DNA from: JAJPXI01 sp051867655 | GTDB taxonomy: Bacteria > Bacillota > Clostridia > Oscillospirales > Oscillospiraceae | Length of the DNA stretch: 28,012 nt | Direction: 5' to 3' | Assembly (NCBI GenBank): GCA_051867655.1 | Contig: JBJDYV010000100.1 | Coordinates: 1 to 28,012, forward strand | Shown: one piece after another, positions 1-7,905 of the stretch | How positions within the stretch are numbered: position 1 is the stretch's first letter | Layout of the letters: every line of letters begins with the position of its first letter | Notes under the pieces: model-generated | Seen by the model: the letters and a program-made list of their open reading frames with translations, nothing else | Databases searched by the model: none | Told to the model about the DNA's origin: nothing | Position numbers and translations under genes: made by a program

Positions 1-272
1 AGGACAACTGTATGAAGATGCTGCGCGCCAAGCTGGTGGAGCTGCAGATGCAGGAGAAGGCCGAAAAGATCTCCGACCTGAAGGGCGTCCAGCTGAAGAT
101 CGAGTGGGGCAGCCAAATCCGCTCCTATGTATTCATGCCCTACCAGCTGGTGAAGGACACCCGCACCGCCTTTGAGACCAGCAACATCAACGGTGTCATG
201 GACGGCGACCTGGACGGCTTCATCAACGCCTACCTGACCGCCGACGCCACGGGAAACTGGGCCACGAAATAA
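1..272 (+). CDS. prfB: Peptide chain release factor 2, C-terminal fragment
   Basis: This is the last 90 residues of release factor 2, which recognises UGA and UAA stop codons and triggers peptide release at the ribosome. The gene enters from outside the window; the first complete codon is at position 3, so no start is visible. The motifs GSQIRSYVF, the VKD-R-T stretch and the ending VMDGDLDGFINAYL are characteristic of the C-terminal part of RF2. The GGQ loop, the SPF-type stop-codon motif and any programmed frameshift lie upstream and cannot be judged. The gene ends three bases before a strong hairpin that separates it from the convergent TRAP operon. RF1 is the only close alternative, and the tail fits RF2 better. 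Confidence 0.95.
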   Translation, partial: DNCMKMLRAKLVELQMQEKAEKISDLKGVQLKIEWGSQIRSYVFMPYQLVKDTRTAFETSNINGVMDGDLDGFINAYLTADATGNWATK

Positions 273-274
273 AA

Positions 275-321
275 GAACAACAAGACACCCTGCGTGAATC
301 ACGCAGGGTGTCTTGTTGTTC
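275..321. terminator. Bidirectional terminator between prfB and dctQ
   Basis: A perfect 22-bp inverted repeat (275-296 and 300-321) encloses a 3-base loop. The 5' flank is A-rich and the outer stem on the 3' side is T-rich. On the minus strand the stem is followed by TTTTATTT, so it suits the TRAP operon best, while also closing prfB. Confidence 0.9.
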
Positions 322-350
322 AAGAAAAACCTATCCCACAATGGAGAGGA

Positions 351-881
351 TCAATCCCATTCTTCCAGCAACTGCTCCTGAAGTTCCGTGTTGAAGATCG
401 CGTATGCGCTTTGGATCACGTCCACAAAGCAGACCAGCGCAAAAATCGCCATACAAACGCACTCGATCCAGATAAACGGATAGGTAGCAAACTTCAGCGT
501 ATCGGAGACAAAGCCGCGTTCCATACAGTAGAGCGCTTGCTGGGCAGCCGCATAGGCCACGAACGCCATAACCGCAGTAGTCAAAAGGCTGGTGATCGTG
601 TAGATCACAAAGACCGCCCGCTTGGGAAGGTGCCGCAGGATCATCGTCACCTGGATATGACCGCGCAGGGTCTGACAGTACGCAAAGGAGGCGAATACCG
701 ACACCAGAAGCAGATACTGAATGATCTCATAACCGCCTACAATGGGTTTATTGATCGTTTTGCGCAGGACTACGTCAACTACGGTCAGCAGGATGATCAG
801 CGCGTAACCGATGTAGGACACATATCCGGTATAACGGCTAATGACGGATACATATTTTTTGATCTTTTCAAGAGCTTTCAT
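351..881 (-). CDS. dctQ: TRAP transporter small permease subunit (DctQ)
   Basis: This is the small membrane subunit of a tripartite ATP-independent periplasmic (TRAP) transporter, which pairs with DctM to import organic anions with sodium or protons. The 176-residue product has four hydrophobic segments (about residues 17-37, 50-70, 88-110 and 128-152), the usual DctQ topology and length. The start at 881 (MKALEKIKK) was chosen because an AAAGGGGG ribosome binding site lies just upstream; the open frame extends further but only into dctM coding sequence. It follows dctM by 23 bases and is the last gene of the operon, ahead of the shared terminator. The order dctP-dctM-dctQ differs from the more common P-Q-M. 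Confidence 0.9.
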   Translation of the reverse strand: MKALEKIKKYVSVISRYTGYVSYIGYALIILLTVVDVVLRKTINKPIVGGYEIIQYLLLVSVFASFAYCQTLRGHIQVTMILRHLPKRAVFVIYTITSLLTTAVMAFVAYAAAQQALYCMERGFVSDTLKFATYPFIWIECVCMAIFALVCFVDVIQSAYAIFNTELQEQLLEEWD

Positions 882-904
882 ATACACATCCCCCTTTCGC
901 CGTC

Positions 905-2206
905 TCACTTCATGATACTCGGAAGCCAGGTGGCGATCTCCGGGAAGATCGTACACAAAACGATAGCCGCGAGAATTGCCAGAATAAAAGGCGCTGTTCC
1001 TTTGAAAATCGTACCCAAGCTGACATCCTTCAAAATTCCATTGACTACATAGCAGTTCATGCCAACGGGCGGGGTGACAAAGCCCAGATTGACGACCAGA
1101 ACCATGAACACGCCGAACCAAATGCCGTCAAAGCCCAGGCTCTCAACAACAGGGTAGAAGATGGGCAGCGTGATCAGCATCATGGGCACCGCATCCATCA
1201 GGCAGCCCAGGAATGCATAGATCACGAAAATCGCGGCCAGGATCAAATAGCGGGAGACGTTCAGATCGCTGACAAATGCGGCAAACGTAGAGGGCAGGCG
1301 GGAGATGATCAGGAAATTTCCAAATACGGTCGCGCCGATCAGCAGCAGGAAGATCATGGCGGAGGTCTTCAGGGTATTCTTAAAGACCATCATGAGATTC
1401 TTCCAGGTAAACTTCTTATTGACAGCCATGGCGACCAGGCCCAGGAACGCGCCGATCGCGGCGGCCTCGTTGACCGTCACCCAGCCGGTAAACATACCGC
1501 CCAGGACGATCAGGAAAATCACCAAAACCCCCAGGACACCCTTGATGGACTTAAACCGTTCACTCCAGGAGCACTTATCACCTTTGGGGGCAATGGTGGG
1601 ATCAATGCGCATCCATACCCAAACGGTAACCATAAACAGGATTGCCAGCAGAATTCCGGGAAGCACGCCGGCCATAAACAATTTCTGAACGGAAAGTTCC
1701 GTGCTGGTCCCGTACACGATCATGGTAGTGCTGGGAGGGATCAGGATCCCCAGGCCGCCGGAAGCGGCGATAACGCCGGCAGACATTTTATCCTTGTAGC
1801 CGTACTTGCGCAGTTCAGGCACCGCGATCGTTCCCATGGTGGACGCAGTGGCTGTGGAAGAACCGCAGATAGCGCCGAACATGGCGCTGGCACCGATGGT
1901 CGCACAGGCCACGGAACCGGGCACGCGGGACAGCCACTTGCGGCAGAAATCATACAGGCCCTGACTCAGCCCCGCGGCAAAGCAGGCATTGCCCATCAGG
2001 GTAAACAGCGGAATCACGGAGAACGAGTACTTCATGGCCTGCGCCATGGGCGCGGTTCTGAGAATACCGATGGCGGCGTCGAAATTGACGATCAGGGCAT
2101 AGCCGACAAAGCCGACAAAAAACATGACCGCGCCTACATTCATTCCCGCAAACATCAGCACAAGCAATACAATAATTCCGATAATGACAACTACTGTTGG
2201 ATCCAT
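905..2206 (-). CDS. dctM: TRAP transporter large permease subunit (DctM)
   Basis: This is the large transport subunit of the TRAP system, carrying the ion-coupled substrate pathway. The 433 residues are almost entirely membrane-embedded, with about 12 hydrophobic helices and the signatures of the family: the PLFTLMGN segment near residue 66, GASAMFGAICGSS near 105, GGLGILIPPS near 150 and NLGFVTPPVGMN near 379. Length is normal. A GGAAGGAGAG ribosome binding site precedes the ATG at 2206. The gene lies between dctP and dctQ. Family membership is secure; substrate specificity resides mainly in DctP and cannot be read from this gene. Confidence 0.96.
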   Translation of the reverse strand: MDPTVVVIIGIIVLLVLMFAGMNVGAVMFFVGFVGYALIVNFDAAIGILRTAPMAQAMKYSFSVIPLFTLMGNACFAAGLSQGLYDFCRKWLSRVPGSVACATIGASAMFGAICGSSTATASTMGTIAVPELRKYGYKDKMSAGVIAASGGLGILIPPSTTMIVYGTSTELSVQKLFMAGVLPGILLAILFMVTVWVWMRIDPTIAPKGDKCSWSERFKSIKGVLGVLVIFLIVLGGMFTGWVTVNEAAAIGAFLGLVAMAVNKKFTWKNLMMVFKNTLKTSAMIFLLLIGATVFGNFLIISRLPSTFAAFVSDLNVSRYLILAAIFVIYAFLGCLMDAVPMMLITLPIFYPVVESLGFDGIWFGVFMVLVVNLGFVTPPVGMNCYVVNGILKDVSLGTIFKGTAPFILAILAAIVLCTIFPEIATWLPSIMK

Positions 2207-2224
2207 AGGTCTCTCCTTCCCATC

Positions 2225-2264
2225 TTAGGACGGGAACACGGGATCTCCCGCGTCCCCGTCCTAA
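2225..2264 (-). promoter_or_regulatory. Intercistronic stem-loop between dctP and dctM
   Basis: The outer arms TTAGGACGGG and CCCGTCCTAA pair perfectly, and the inner part continues with two mismatches to a short loop. In the direction of transcription (minus) no run of U follows, so full termination is unlikely. Stem-loops at this position, after a binding-protein gene and before the permease genes, often stabilise or partly separate the binding-protein message so that it is made in excess. That role is inference here. Confidence 0.6.
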
Positions 2265-2290
2265 AATCATTCACCCATAGGCAATCACGT

Positions 2291-3403
2291 TTACTCCGCG
2301 TGATCAGCGGCGCACTCCAAAATCAGATCGTAGTAAGCCTGCGCGTCAAAATCGGCCGTGGTGTGGCTGTCGATCCAGGACTGATTGTACTCCATAGCAG
2401 CCTCATAGAACTTCTGCTGCTCCTCCTCGGCAACCGAGATCCACTCACCGTCAAAGTTGGCAATGGCATCCTCATAACCGGAGTCGTTTTCATCCTGCAG
2501 ATAAGTAGCCAGCTTCAGGGAGCCCTCGCGGCCGCCGGAGGCCATGATGGCATCCTGAAGTTCAGTGGGCAGGCTCTCATAAACATCTTTGTTCATCAGG
2601 GTCATCCACACGCCGACAAACAGGGGCATGTCCATGAAGTAAGTCTCGACCTCGGCCAGATTCCAGGAGGCCATCTGGGAACCGTTGCAGACGTTGCCGT
2701 CAACCAGGCCCTTTTCCAGCGCCTCGTACAGCTCATTGGTGGTAATGTTCATGGGAGCGGCGCCGCAGTAGGTCAAGAAGTCGGTCATAGACCCGCCGCC
2801 GCTGCGCATCTTCAGGCCGGAAAGGCCGGCAAAGGTATTAACGGGTTCCTTCACGAAGTGGAAATAAGAGGGGCCATTGGAATAAATGTGAATGGGAACA
2901 TAGTTGTCATACTCCGCCTTCATTTCGGGGCTCTTCTCATACAGATCCCACATCACCTCGGTGGCTTCCTGCGCACTGCCAATGCCCAGCATAGGAAGTG
3001 CAACGCCGTTGGTCAGGGAGAACAGAGCGTCGTACTTGGTGGCGTAGACCATGGCGATATCGCAGGCGCCGGTCTCCATTGCCTCCACCACAGTCTCGGC
3101 AGAGGCCAGAGCACCGCCGGCAATGACGGTGATGTCCAACGCGCCGTTGGTCGCTTCACGCAGGTTGTCGGCCCATTCCTGCATGTACCGGCCTTTCAGC
3201 GTCTGGGAACCGTCGTGCATGGAGACGGTCAGTTTATATACCTTGTCAGGGGCTGCACTGCTGCTTTCAGAGGTTTTCGGAGCATCGTTTCCACCGGAAC
3301 TGCCGGAATTGGCGGAGCTGTCGGAGCCTCCGCCGCTGCATGCAGTCAGGCTGAATGCCATGGCAAGGACGAGAATGAACGCACAGAACTTCTTGGACTT
3401 CAT
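2291..3403 (-). CDS. dctP: TRAP transporter substrate-binding lipoprotein (DctP)
   Basis: This is the extracytoplasmic receptor that captures the substrate and delivers it to DctQ/DctM. Residues 1-22 form a lipoprotein signal ending in LTAC, so Cys22 should be lipidated and anchor the protein to the outer membrane face, as expected in a Gram-positive cell. A Gly/Ser-rich linker (about 23-52) leads to the DctP fold. The GLKMR segment puts an arginine at residue 200, matching the position of the family's conserved carboxylate-clamping Arg. This suggests an organic acid ligand, though the identity is unknown. A GGAGG site precedes the ATG. The gene follows the SnoaL-like gene by 81 bases, with no terminator visible between them. 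Confidence 0.95.
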   Translation of the reverse strand: MKSKKFCAFILVLAMAFSLTACSGGGSDSSANSGSSGGNDAPKTSESSSAAPDKVYKLTVSMHDGSQTLKGRYMQEWADNLREATNGALDITVIAGGALASAETVVEAMETGACDIAMVYATKYDALFSLTNGVALPMLGIGSAQEATEVMWDLYEKSPEMKAEYDNYVPIHIYSNGPSYFHFVKEPVNTFAGLSGLKMRSGGGSMTDFLTYCGAAPMNITTNELYEALEKGLVDGNVCNGSQMASWNLAEVETYFMDMPLFVGVWMTLMNKDVYESLPTELQDAIMASGGREGSLKLATYLQDENDSGYEDAIANFDGEWISVAEEEQQKFYEAAMEYNQSWIDSHTTADFDAQAYYDLILECAADHAE

Positions 3404-3484
3404 TTCAATTCCTCCATTTATTTTATATTGATCGCTTTTACATGCGCTGGGTCAACTATGCTTTATGGATCTTCTGCGGAGCAA

Positions 3485-4138
3485 TCAGGCATTTGCAGCA
3501 AAAAACCATTCGCTGCTCGCGTCATACAGGCGCTGGATCGTTTCCGGCTTGTCGGGACCTGCCCACTGTTCGGCATTGGCCAGACCGCCGCCGAAGGGAT
3601 CGGCCCCGTACAGAGCCAGGCGGGCGCACTGATTCCAGTTGCAAGGCCGGAATTTCTGCAGTTCCGTCCGGGGAATAAAAAACTTGCTGTCCCCAAACAC
3701 CGGGTCAAGGCGGTCTCTTTCGTAAATACCCTCAAAGTAGACCAAGCCCCATTTTCCATCCCGCTTTTCCGCACGGAAATGCAGGCGGCTGTGTACGCTC
3801 AGATCCACCAGTTCTCCGTCCAGCTCCACCCGGAATGTGATCATGCAAATGCACTCAGCGATCGCCCGATTTCCGTTGAGCCACACCATGGTATTGAAGA
3901 TCTTATGGGCAGAGGGGGATTTATCCTTACGGCTGGATTTGGCCAGGAACTCGTCGATCGGCCCCTTGAACCAGCTGGCGTATACCTCGCCGTCATCAAA
4001 CCAACAGGCACGTTCCTGCTCGAAATGACCATAGTCCCGGCAATAGCGGTCCGTTTCGACCAGTTCCCGCACGCAGGCCTTGTCCAGCATCTCCTCGCTG
4101 CTGAAATTTCCTGCAGGGATCTCGTAAAACATCTTCAT
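3485..4138 (-). CDS. SnoaL-like (NTF2-fold) protein, possible dehydratase or isomerase
   Basis: The protein (217 residues) has an N-terminal region of about residues 22-145 resembling the SnoaL-like domain of the NTF2 superfamily: an ETDRYCRDYG helix (Tyr32, Asp35), a central SAHKIFNT segment (His78), and a DGKW strand followed by YERDRLDP. Family members include the bile-acid 7-alpha-dehydratase BaiE, ketosteroid isomerase relatives and many proteins of unknown role, so the activity is open. About 70 C-terminal residues (PRTELQKFRPCNWN and onward) extend beyond the usual single domain. The ATG at 4138 is chosen because GGAGGG lies six bases upstream; the in-frame TTG at 4144 abuts that site and is unlikely. 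It leads the TRAP operon, so it probably acts on the imported compound or a product of it. Confidence 0.75.
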   Translation of the reverse strand: MKMFYEIPAGNFSSEEMLDKACVRELVETDRYCRDYGHFEQERACWFDDGEVYASWFKGPIDEFLAKSSRKDKSPSAHKIFNTMVWLNGNRAIAECICMITFRVELDGELVDLSVHSRLHFRAEKRDGKWGLVYFEGIYERDRLDPVFGDSKFFIPRTELQKFRPCNWNQCARLALYGADPFGGGLANAEQWAGPDKPETIQRLYDASSEWFFAANA

Positions 4139-4211
4139 CTGCAACCCTCCAAAGCAAAGTTCTCCACACGTAATAGGGATCTTGAATCCAACCTATAAAT
4201 TTTCTAAAAAT

Positions 4212-4240
4212 ATGATACAATCTCTCTTGACTTTTGTGAA
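4212..4240 (-). promoter_or_regulatory. Promoter of the SnoaL-like/TRAP operon
   Basis: On the minus strand TTCACA (4235-4240) and TATCAT (4212-4217) are separated by 17 bases, each matching five of six consensus positions. Transcription would start near 4205. It overlaps the divergent lysR promoter. Confidence 0.6.
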
Positions 4241-4254
4241 ATTGTTCGTATAAA
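4227..4254 (+). promoter_or_regulatory. Promoter of the first lysR gene
   Basis: TTGACT (4227-4232) and TATAAA (4249-4254) are spaced by 16 bases, pointing to a start near 4261. The element interleaves with the divergent promoter, so regulator binding here could affect both directions. Confidence 0.65.
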
Positions 4255-4258
4255 TATG

Positions 4259-4279
4259 TTTATAGGCTGAAACTATAAA
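4259..4279. promoter_or_regulatory. LysR-type operator dyad (T-N11-A)
   Basis: TTTATAG-N7-CTATAAA is a perfect dyad with the T-N11-A geometry of LysR-type regulator sites. Its centre (4269) lies about 64 bp upstream of the inferred minus-strand start and just downstream of the lysR start. This fits activation of the TRAP operon together with autorepression. Confidence 0.6.
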
Positions 4280-4294
4280 TGCATGGAGGCTGCC

Positions 4295-5194
4295 ATGGAA
4301 CTGCATCATCTTTATTACATTCTCATGCTTGCGCAGGAGAAAAACTTTTCCCGCGCGGCAGAGAAGCTGTTCATTACGCAGCCCACCCTATCCCAACAGG
4401 TAAAAAAACTGGAACACGAACTTGGTTTCCCCATTTTCCAGCGCAGCACCAAAAATGTTACGCTTACATCCTATGGCGAACTGTTTGTCGCACGTGCGCA
4501 GAAAGTCATTACCGAGTTCGAGGACTTTCAGCAGTGGACAGTACAAATTCGGAAGCAAAAAAGCACCAAGCTCTCTTTTGGCACAAGTGCCCTCACCGCT
4601 CCCCACGCTTCAGCCTGCATTCCTGATTTCATCAACCAGTTTCCGGAGGTTCAATTCATCCACACGGAACAGTGGGACCCTACGCTGATGAACATGGTCA
4701 AAGACGGGGAACTGGATATTGCGTTGGTCGGGCTGCCCAGAAATGATGTTGACCGGGCGGGGCTGCATATCTTCCCCATCCTGGAGGAGCATGTCTGTGT
4801 GGTCATGAGCCGGGCACATCCTCTCCACGACAGGGAAAGCGTGACTCTGCAAGACTTGGCCAATGAGCAGATCCTTGTCACCTCCTCCGAATCCGGTCTG
4901 ACCCGGCTTATGAAAAGCGAGTTTGCGCTGCGCGGATTAAACCCCAACTTCATGCTCAATCTTATCAGCATTGAAGCCAGACTTTCCATGGTAATAAAAG
5001 GTGCCGTCACCTTTGTCATGAACAGGCAGTTTGAGTGGTACAACCAGAAAGATCTGGCGGTCATTCCCATTGAACCTAAGATCCACCGTACTTTGGCGCT
5101 GATCGCCGCCGCAAACCGGGAGATCTCAGTTGTGGAAAAGACCTTTATTCAGATCATCAAGGAAGGCGTCGCCAAACGTCTGGAAGCCAGCTGA
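4295..5194 (+). CDS. LysR-family transcriptional regulator, divergent to the TRAP operon
   Basis: This is a 299-residue LysR-type regulator: an N-terminal winged helix-turn-helix (residues 1-60, with NFSRAAEKLFITQPTLSQQVKKLE as core, written here only to mark the recognition region at about 17-40) and a periplasmic-binding-protein-like effector domain (about 88-295). Length is typical. The ATG at 4295 is preferred over 4283 because GGAGG sits five bases upstream of it and MELHHLYY aligns with usual LysR starts. It is divergent to the SnoaL-like/TRAP operon, the classical arrangement for a regulator that activates the neighbour in response to its substrate. The effector is unknown but is probably the TRAP substrate or a product of it. 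Confidence 0.93.
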   Translation: MELHHLYYILMLAQEKNFSRAAEKLFITQPTLSQQVKKLEHELGFPIFQRSTKNVTLTSYGELFVARAQKVITEFEDFQQWTVQIRKQKSTKLSFGTSALTAPHASACIPDFINQFPEVQFIHTEQWDPTLMNMVKDGELDIALVGLPRNDVDRAGLHIFPILEEHVCVVMSRAHPLHDRESVTLQDLANEQILVTSSESGLTRLMKSEFALRGLNPNFMLNLISIEARLSMVIKGAVTFVMNRQFEWYNQKDLAVIPIEPKIHRTLALIAAANREISVVEKTFIQIIKEGVAKRLEAS

Positions 5195-5205
5195 ATGCAA
5201 AACAA

Positions 5206-5240
5206 CGATAAGAGCGGCTGCTGTGCAGCCGCTCTTATCG
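5206..5240 (-). terminator. Terminator between lysR and the YeiH-type exporter gene
   Basis: A perfect 16-bp stem (5206-5221 and 5225-5240) encloses a 3-base loop. On the minus strand it is followed by TTGTTTTG, so it best terminates the operon ending with the exporter gene; the plus side lacks a T-run but may still shield the convergent lysR. Confidence 0.85.
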
Positions 5241-5280
5241 TCGCAGAGAATGATTTGTGGCATCGCCGTGCTTCCCGGGC

Positions 5281-6426
5281 TTATGCAAACAAGCCGGTAC
5301 TGTTTACGTAACCGGAGAACAAATGAATAAAAAGCATCGAGGAAATTGCCACGCTGACCCAGGTACAGCCGCCCAGCAGGAGGGGCTTGACGCCTTTGGT
5401 CAAAAGATCCGAAAATTTCATTTTAAACCCTACACCGACCAGCGCACAGGTAATAAGAAATTTCGAGCCGGTCTTGAAAAAGGCGGTCAGCAGATCCGTG
5501 GAGAACAGGCCGAGAGTGTTCAGCAGCGCCATAGCGATAAACCCGAGAATGAACCAGGGAAAAGCGTGCCGGATGGAACCCGCGATGGACTGGCTGCCCG
5601 CGTCTTCGGACGCGGATTTCGCCTGCGTACGCAGCGTAATGAGGGTAACAACCAGTACCACGACGATCAGCATGGTGGTGCGTACCAGTTTGATCGATAC
5701 CGCGCCGGCGGCATAGGCCTCGTCCCCTGCCAGGGAGGCGAACTGCTGGGCCGAAGCGGTGACGGACGAGGTATCGTTGATGGCGGTGCCCGCCAGGAAG
5801 GAGAACTGTTCCGGGGTCAGCCCCATCGCCAGGGCCAGGTAGGGGTAAAGAAGGCAGGAAAAAATATCAAACAGGAAAATGGCGGTCATGGCGTACCCGA
5901 TCTCATCCGCCGCCGCTTTCAGCACGGAGCCCAAAGCGGCAATGGCAGTGCCGCCGCAAATGCAGGTTCCGCCGCCCACCATCGTGCAGATGTTGGCAGA
6001 CTGGCCCAGAAACCGCCGACCGACCAGGAATGCCACAAAGAAGGACAGGCAGATGTTGAACAGGATCAGGGGCAGAGCACGGACCGAAGCCATCAGCTGG
6101 GTAAAGCTCAGAGTGGCGCCGACCAGTATGATGCCCAGAGAAAGCAGTTTCTTGGCGGCAAAGGTCGTTCCCTCTTTGAAGTCAGGCCCGAAGCGGGGGA
6201 CGATATTGTAAATCGCCATACCGAAGAACAGGCCCAGGACAGGCGCGCCGATATAGTGCTGCAGGCTGGCCAGCACCGTGGCAAGGGTGGCCGTGGCGAA
6301 CACCACTGTCAGGGAGACATATTTTTTCCGGTTTGGCTTCACGCCGTGATACAGATCGGTCAAAATGGAATAGGCGTATGCCAACAGGCAGCAGAGCAAA
6401 AGGATCATCCAGGTTTTACTTGTCAT
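5281..6426 (-). CDS. YeiH-family putative sulfate exporter / membrane protein
   Basis: This 381-residue membrane protein has about ten hydrophobic segments and the two hallmark motifs of the YeiH/UPF0324 family: CGGTAIAAL near residue 157 and AGTAINDTSSVTASA near 210. Some members sit in organosulfonate pathways and are called putative sulfate exporters, but transport is poorly proven in the family. No sulfonate-cleaving gene is visible here, so the cargo could be another anion. It is the last gene of unit B, 73 bases after the MmgE/PrpD gene, with a hairpin in between. The AGAGG site lies about 13 bases from the ATG, somewhat far, so translation may be modest. Confidence 0.85.
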   Translation of the reverse strand: MTSKTWMILLLCCLLAYAYSILTDLYHGVKPNRKKYVSLTVVFATATLATVLASLQHYIGAPVLGLFFGMAIYNIVPRFGPDFKEGTTFAAKKLLSLGIILVGATLSFTQLMASVRALPLILFNICLSFFVAFLVGRRFLGQSANICTMVGGGTCICGGTAIAALGSVLKAAADEIGYAMTAIFLFDIFSCLLYPYLALAMGLTPEQFSFLAGTAINDTSSVTASAQQFASLAGDEAYAAGAVSIKLVRTTMLIVVVLVVTLITLRTQAKSASEDAGSQSIAGSIRHAFPWFILGFIAMALLNTLGLFSTDLLTAFFKTGSKFLITCALVGVGFKMKFSDLLTKGVKPLLLGGCTWVSVAISSMLFIHLFSGYVNSTGLFA

Positions 6427-6454
6427 GATATGCGATCGACCTCTTTTCAGGCAT

Positions 6455-6500
6455 CAGGAAGCGGGGCGGATAGCCCGCCCCGCTTCCTGTTTTTTCTTTT
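6455..6500 (+). terminator. Hairpin with plus-strand T-run, antisense to unit B
   Basis: A perfect 15-bp G+C-rich stem (6455-6469 and 6475-6489) is followed on the plus strand by TTTTTTCTTTT (6490-6500), a textbook intrinsic terminator. No plus-strand gene ends here. On the minus strand, the direction of the operon, an A-rich tract comes first and no U-run follows, so transcription from the MmgE/PrpD gene could pass or be only attenuated. Confidence 0.75.
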
Positions 6501-7885
6501 CAGCGCCGGGGTGCGGATTCAATCTGGCGGGTCAGTTCCCGGATCTTGTCCAGATTCTCCAGGCTATCCACCAGCTTCACAAGCTCGGGTGCCCAGGCGG
6601 GGTCCAGTAAACGGGATACGCAGTCCGAAGCTTTCTCCTCCTGCTCCTGGACCGTCAGCGGGTTTTCCGGTTCCCCCTTGGCGTGGAGCACGGTTTCAGA
6701 GTACACTGCTCCGTCCCTGCAGCGCAGCTCCACCGTGGTCTTTCCATGCTGGTCGAAGTAAACGCCGCTGTCGTCCACCACCACCCGCACCTTTTCCATG
6801 GCTTCCTTCAGGGTGGGATCCGTGATTGCCGTCCCCTCGAAGTCCCCCATGGTGACTGCCCGGCGGACCATAGCCAGCGCCAGGCAGTAGTGCATACTAA
6901 ATCGCCCCTGGGTGGGATCGTCCACCACGTCATAGCGGACGATATCCTTGATATAGGGCAGAACTGTACACACTACCTCTTCGATGTTCTCCGGCTTCAG
7001 ATCATGGGTCCTTATCAGCCGGAGCATGGCGTCGATCCCGTTGTGGGTGGCCCGGCAGGAGGGCCAGGGCTTTATGGTCAGGCCGATGTTCAGGAATTCC
7101 GAGTTGCGCTCCCGAATGGCCTGGCGCACATTTTCCCAGTGAACCGTACTGCCCGCTGTCACATCGGCAAAGCCGCCCTTGGTCTCCAGCACTTCCGGAT
7201 TGGCATCAAAACCCAGTCCGGCCAGTCGGGCGCACAGGATTCCCTTGGCGGCGGCCCGCCCGGCATGGAGCGGTTTGGTCATGGTACCGCTGTTTCCCTT
7301 GAGTCCGGAGGACTCACTGGCCGCCATAGCCAAGGCCCAAGTGAAGTGCTTGTCATCCAGCTTCAGCAGCTTGGCCGCCGCGCCCACGGCGCCGAAAATG
7401 CCCAGGGAGCCGGTGGAATTCCACCCCTGCTTATTGTGCTCCGGGGATACCGCCCGGCCCATGAGGGAATATACCTCGATTCCGGTAATATAGGCCAGAA
7501 GTACTTCCGCGCCGCTGGCATCCAGCTCCTCCCCCAGGGCCAGGGCCGCCGGGAGCACCGGGCCGCTGGGGTGGCCGATGGTGGTGTTGTTGATGTCATC
7601 GTACTCGTGGTAGGTCAGGGCCACGCCGTTGACCATGGCGGCGCTGCAGGCGTCGGTTTGGATCCCGCCCGAACCGAGCAGGGTCGATGTGCCGGGCGCG
7701 CCCCATTTCTCGGCATACCGGCGGGCAATGAGGGTGGCCGGCTCGTTGGCCCCCGCCAGAAGGCAGGCGCAGGCGTCGGCGAAAAAGGTCTTGGCGAGCG
7801 GGATTACCTTGGGGGAAAGATTCTCCAGGGTCAGTGTGTTCGCAAAGGAGGCGATCTCCTCCAACAGAGCGGCAGGTCTGTCCAT
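6500..7885 (-). CDS. MmgE/PrpD family protein
   Basis: The 461-residue product belongs to the MmgE/PrpD family, whose known members include 2-methylcitrate dehydratase, cis-aconitate decarboxylase and iminodisuccinate epimerase. Visible signatures are HEYDDINNTTIGHPSGPVLP at about residues 92-111, a glycine/alanine-rich segment with KPLHAGRAAAKG near 208, and KPWPSCRATHNGIDAM near 280. Length matches full-length members. A GGGAGGAGG ribosome binding site precedes the ATG. It follows the flavoenzyme gene by 20 bases, so the two are probably cotranscribed and may act in sequence. The substrate is not predictable: many bacterial paralogues are uncharacterised, and no methylcitrate-pathway gene is nearby. 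Dehydration or decarboxylation of a polar acid intermediate is the most reasonable guess. Confidence 0.9.
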   Translation of the reverse strand: MDRPAALLEEIASFANTLTLENLSPKVIPLAKTFFADACACLLAGANEPATLIARRYAEKWGAPGTSTLLGSGGIQTDACSAAMVNGVALTYHEYDDINNTTIGHPSGPVLPAALALGEELDASGAEVLLAYITGIEVYSLMGRAVSPEHNKQGWNSTGSLGIFGAVGAAAKLLKLDDKHFTWALAMAASESSGLKGNSGTMTKPLHAGRAAAKGILCARLAGLGFDANPEVLETKGGFADVTAGSTVHWENVRQAIRERNSEFLNIGLTIKPWPSCRATHNGIDAMLRLIRTHDLKPENIEEVVCTVLPYIKDIVRYDVVDDPTQGRFSMHYCLALAMVRRAVTMGDFEGTAITDPTLKEAMEKVRVVVDDSGVYFDQHGKTTVELRCRDGAVYSETVLHAKGEPENPLTVQEQEEKASDCVSRLLDPAWAPELVKLVDSLENLDKIRELTRQIESAPRR

Positions 7886-7905
7886 GGTGTACCTCCTCCC
7901 TGCGC

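Noticed and set aside
5281..6426. Organosulfonate degradation locus, suggested by the YeiH-type exporter
   Set aside because: No sulfo-lyase, sulfoacetaldehyde acetyltransferase, sulfonate monooxygenase or sulfite-handling gene is present.
6427..6445. GATCGCAT shared between ribosome binding site and start codon of both the YeiH-type gene and the flavoenzyme gene
   Set aside because: Two occurrences of an octamer are too few to claim a regulatory element; it may reflect chance or a duplicated leader.
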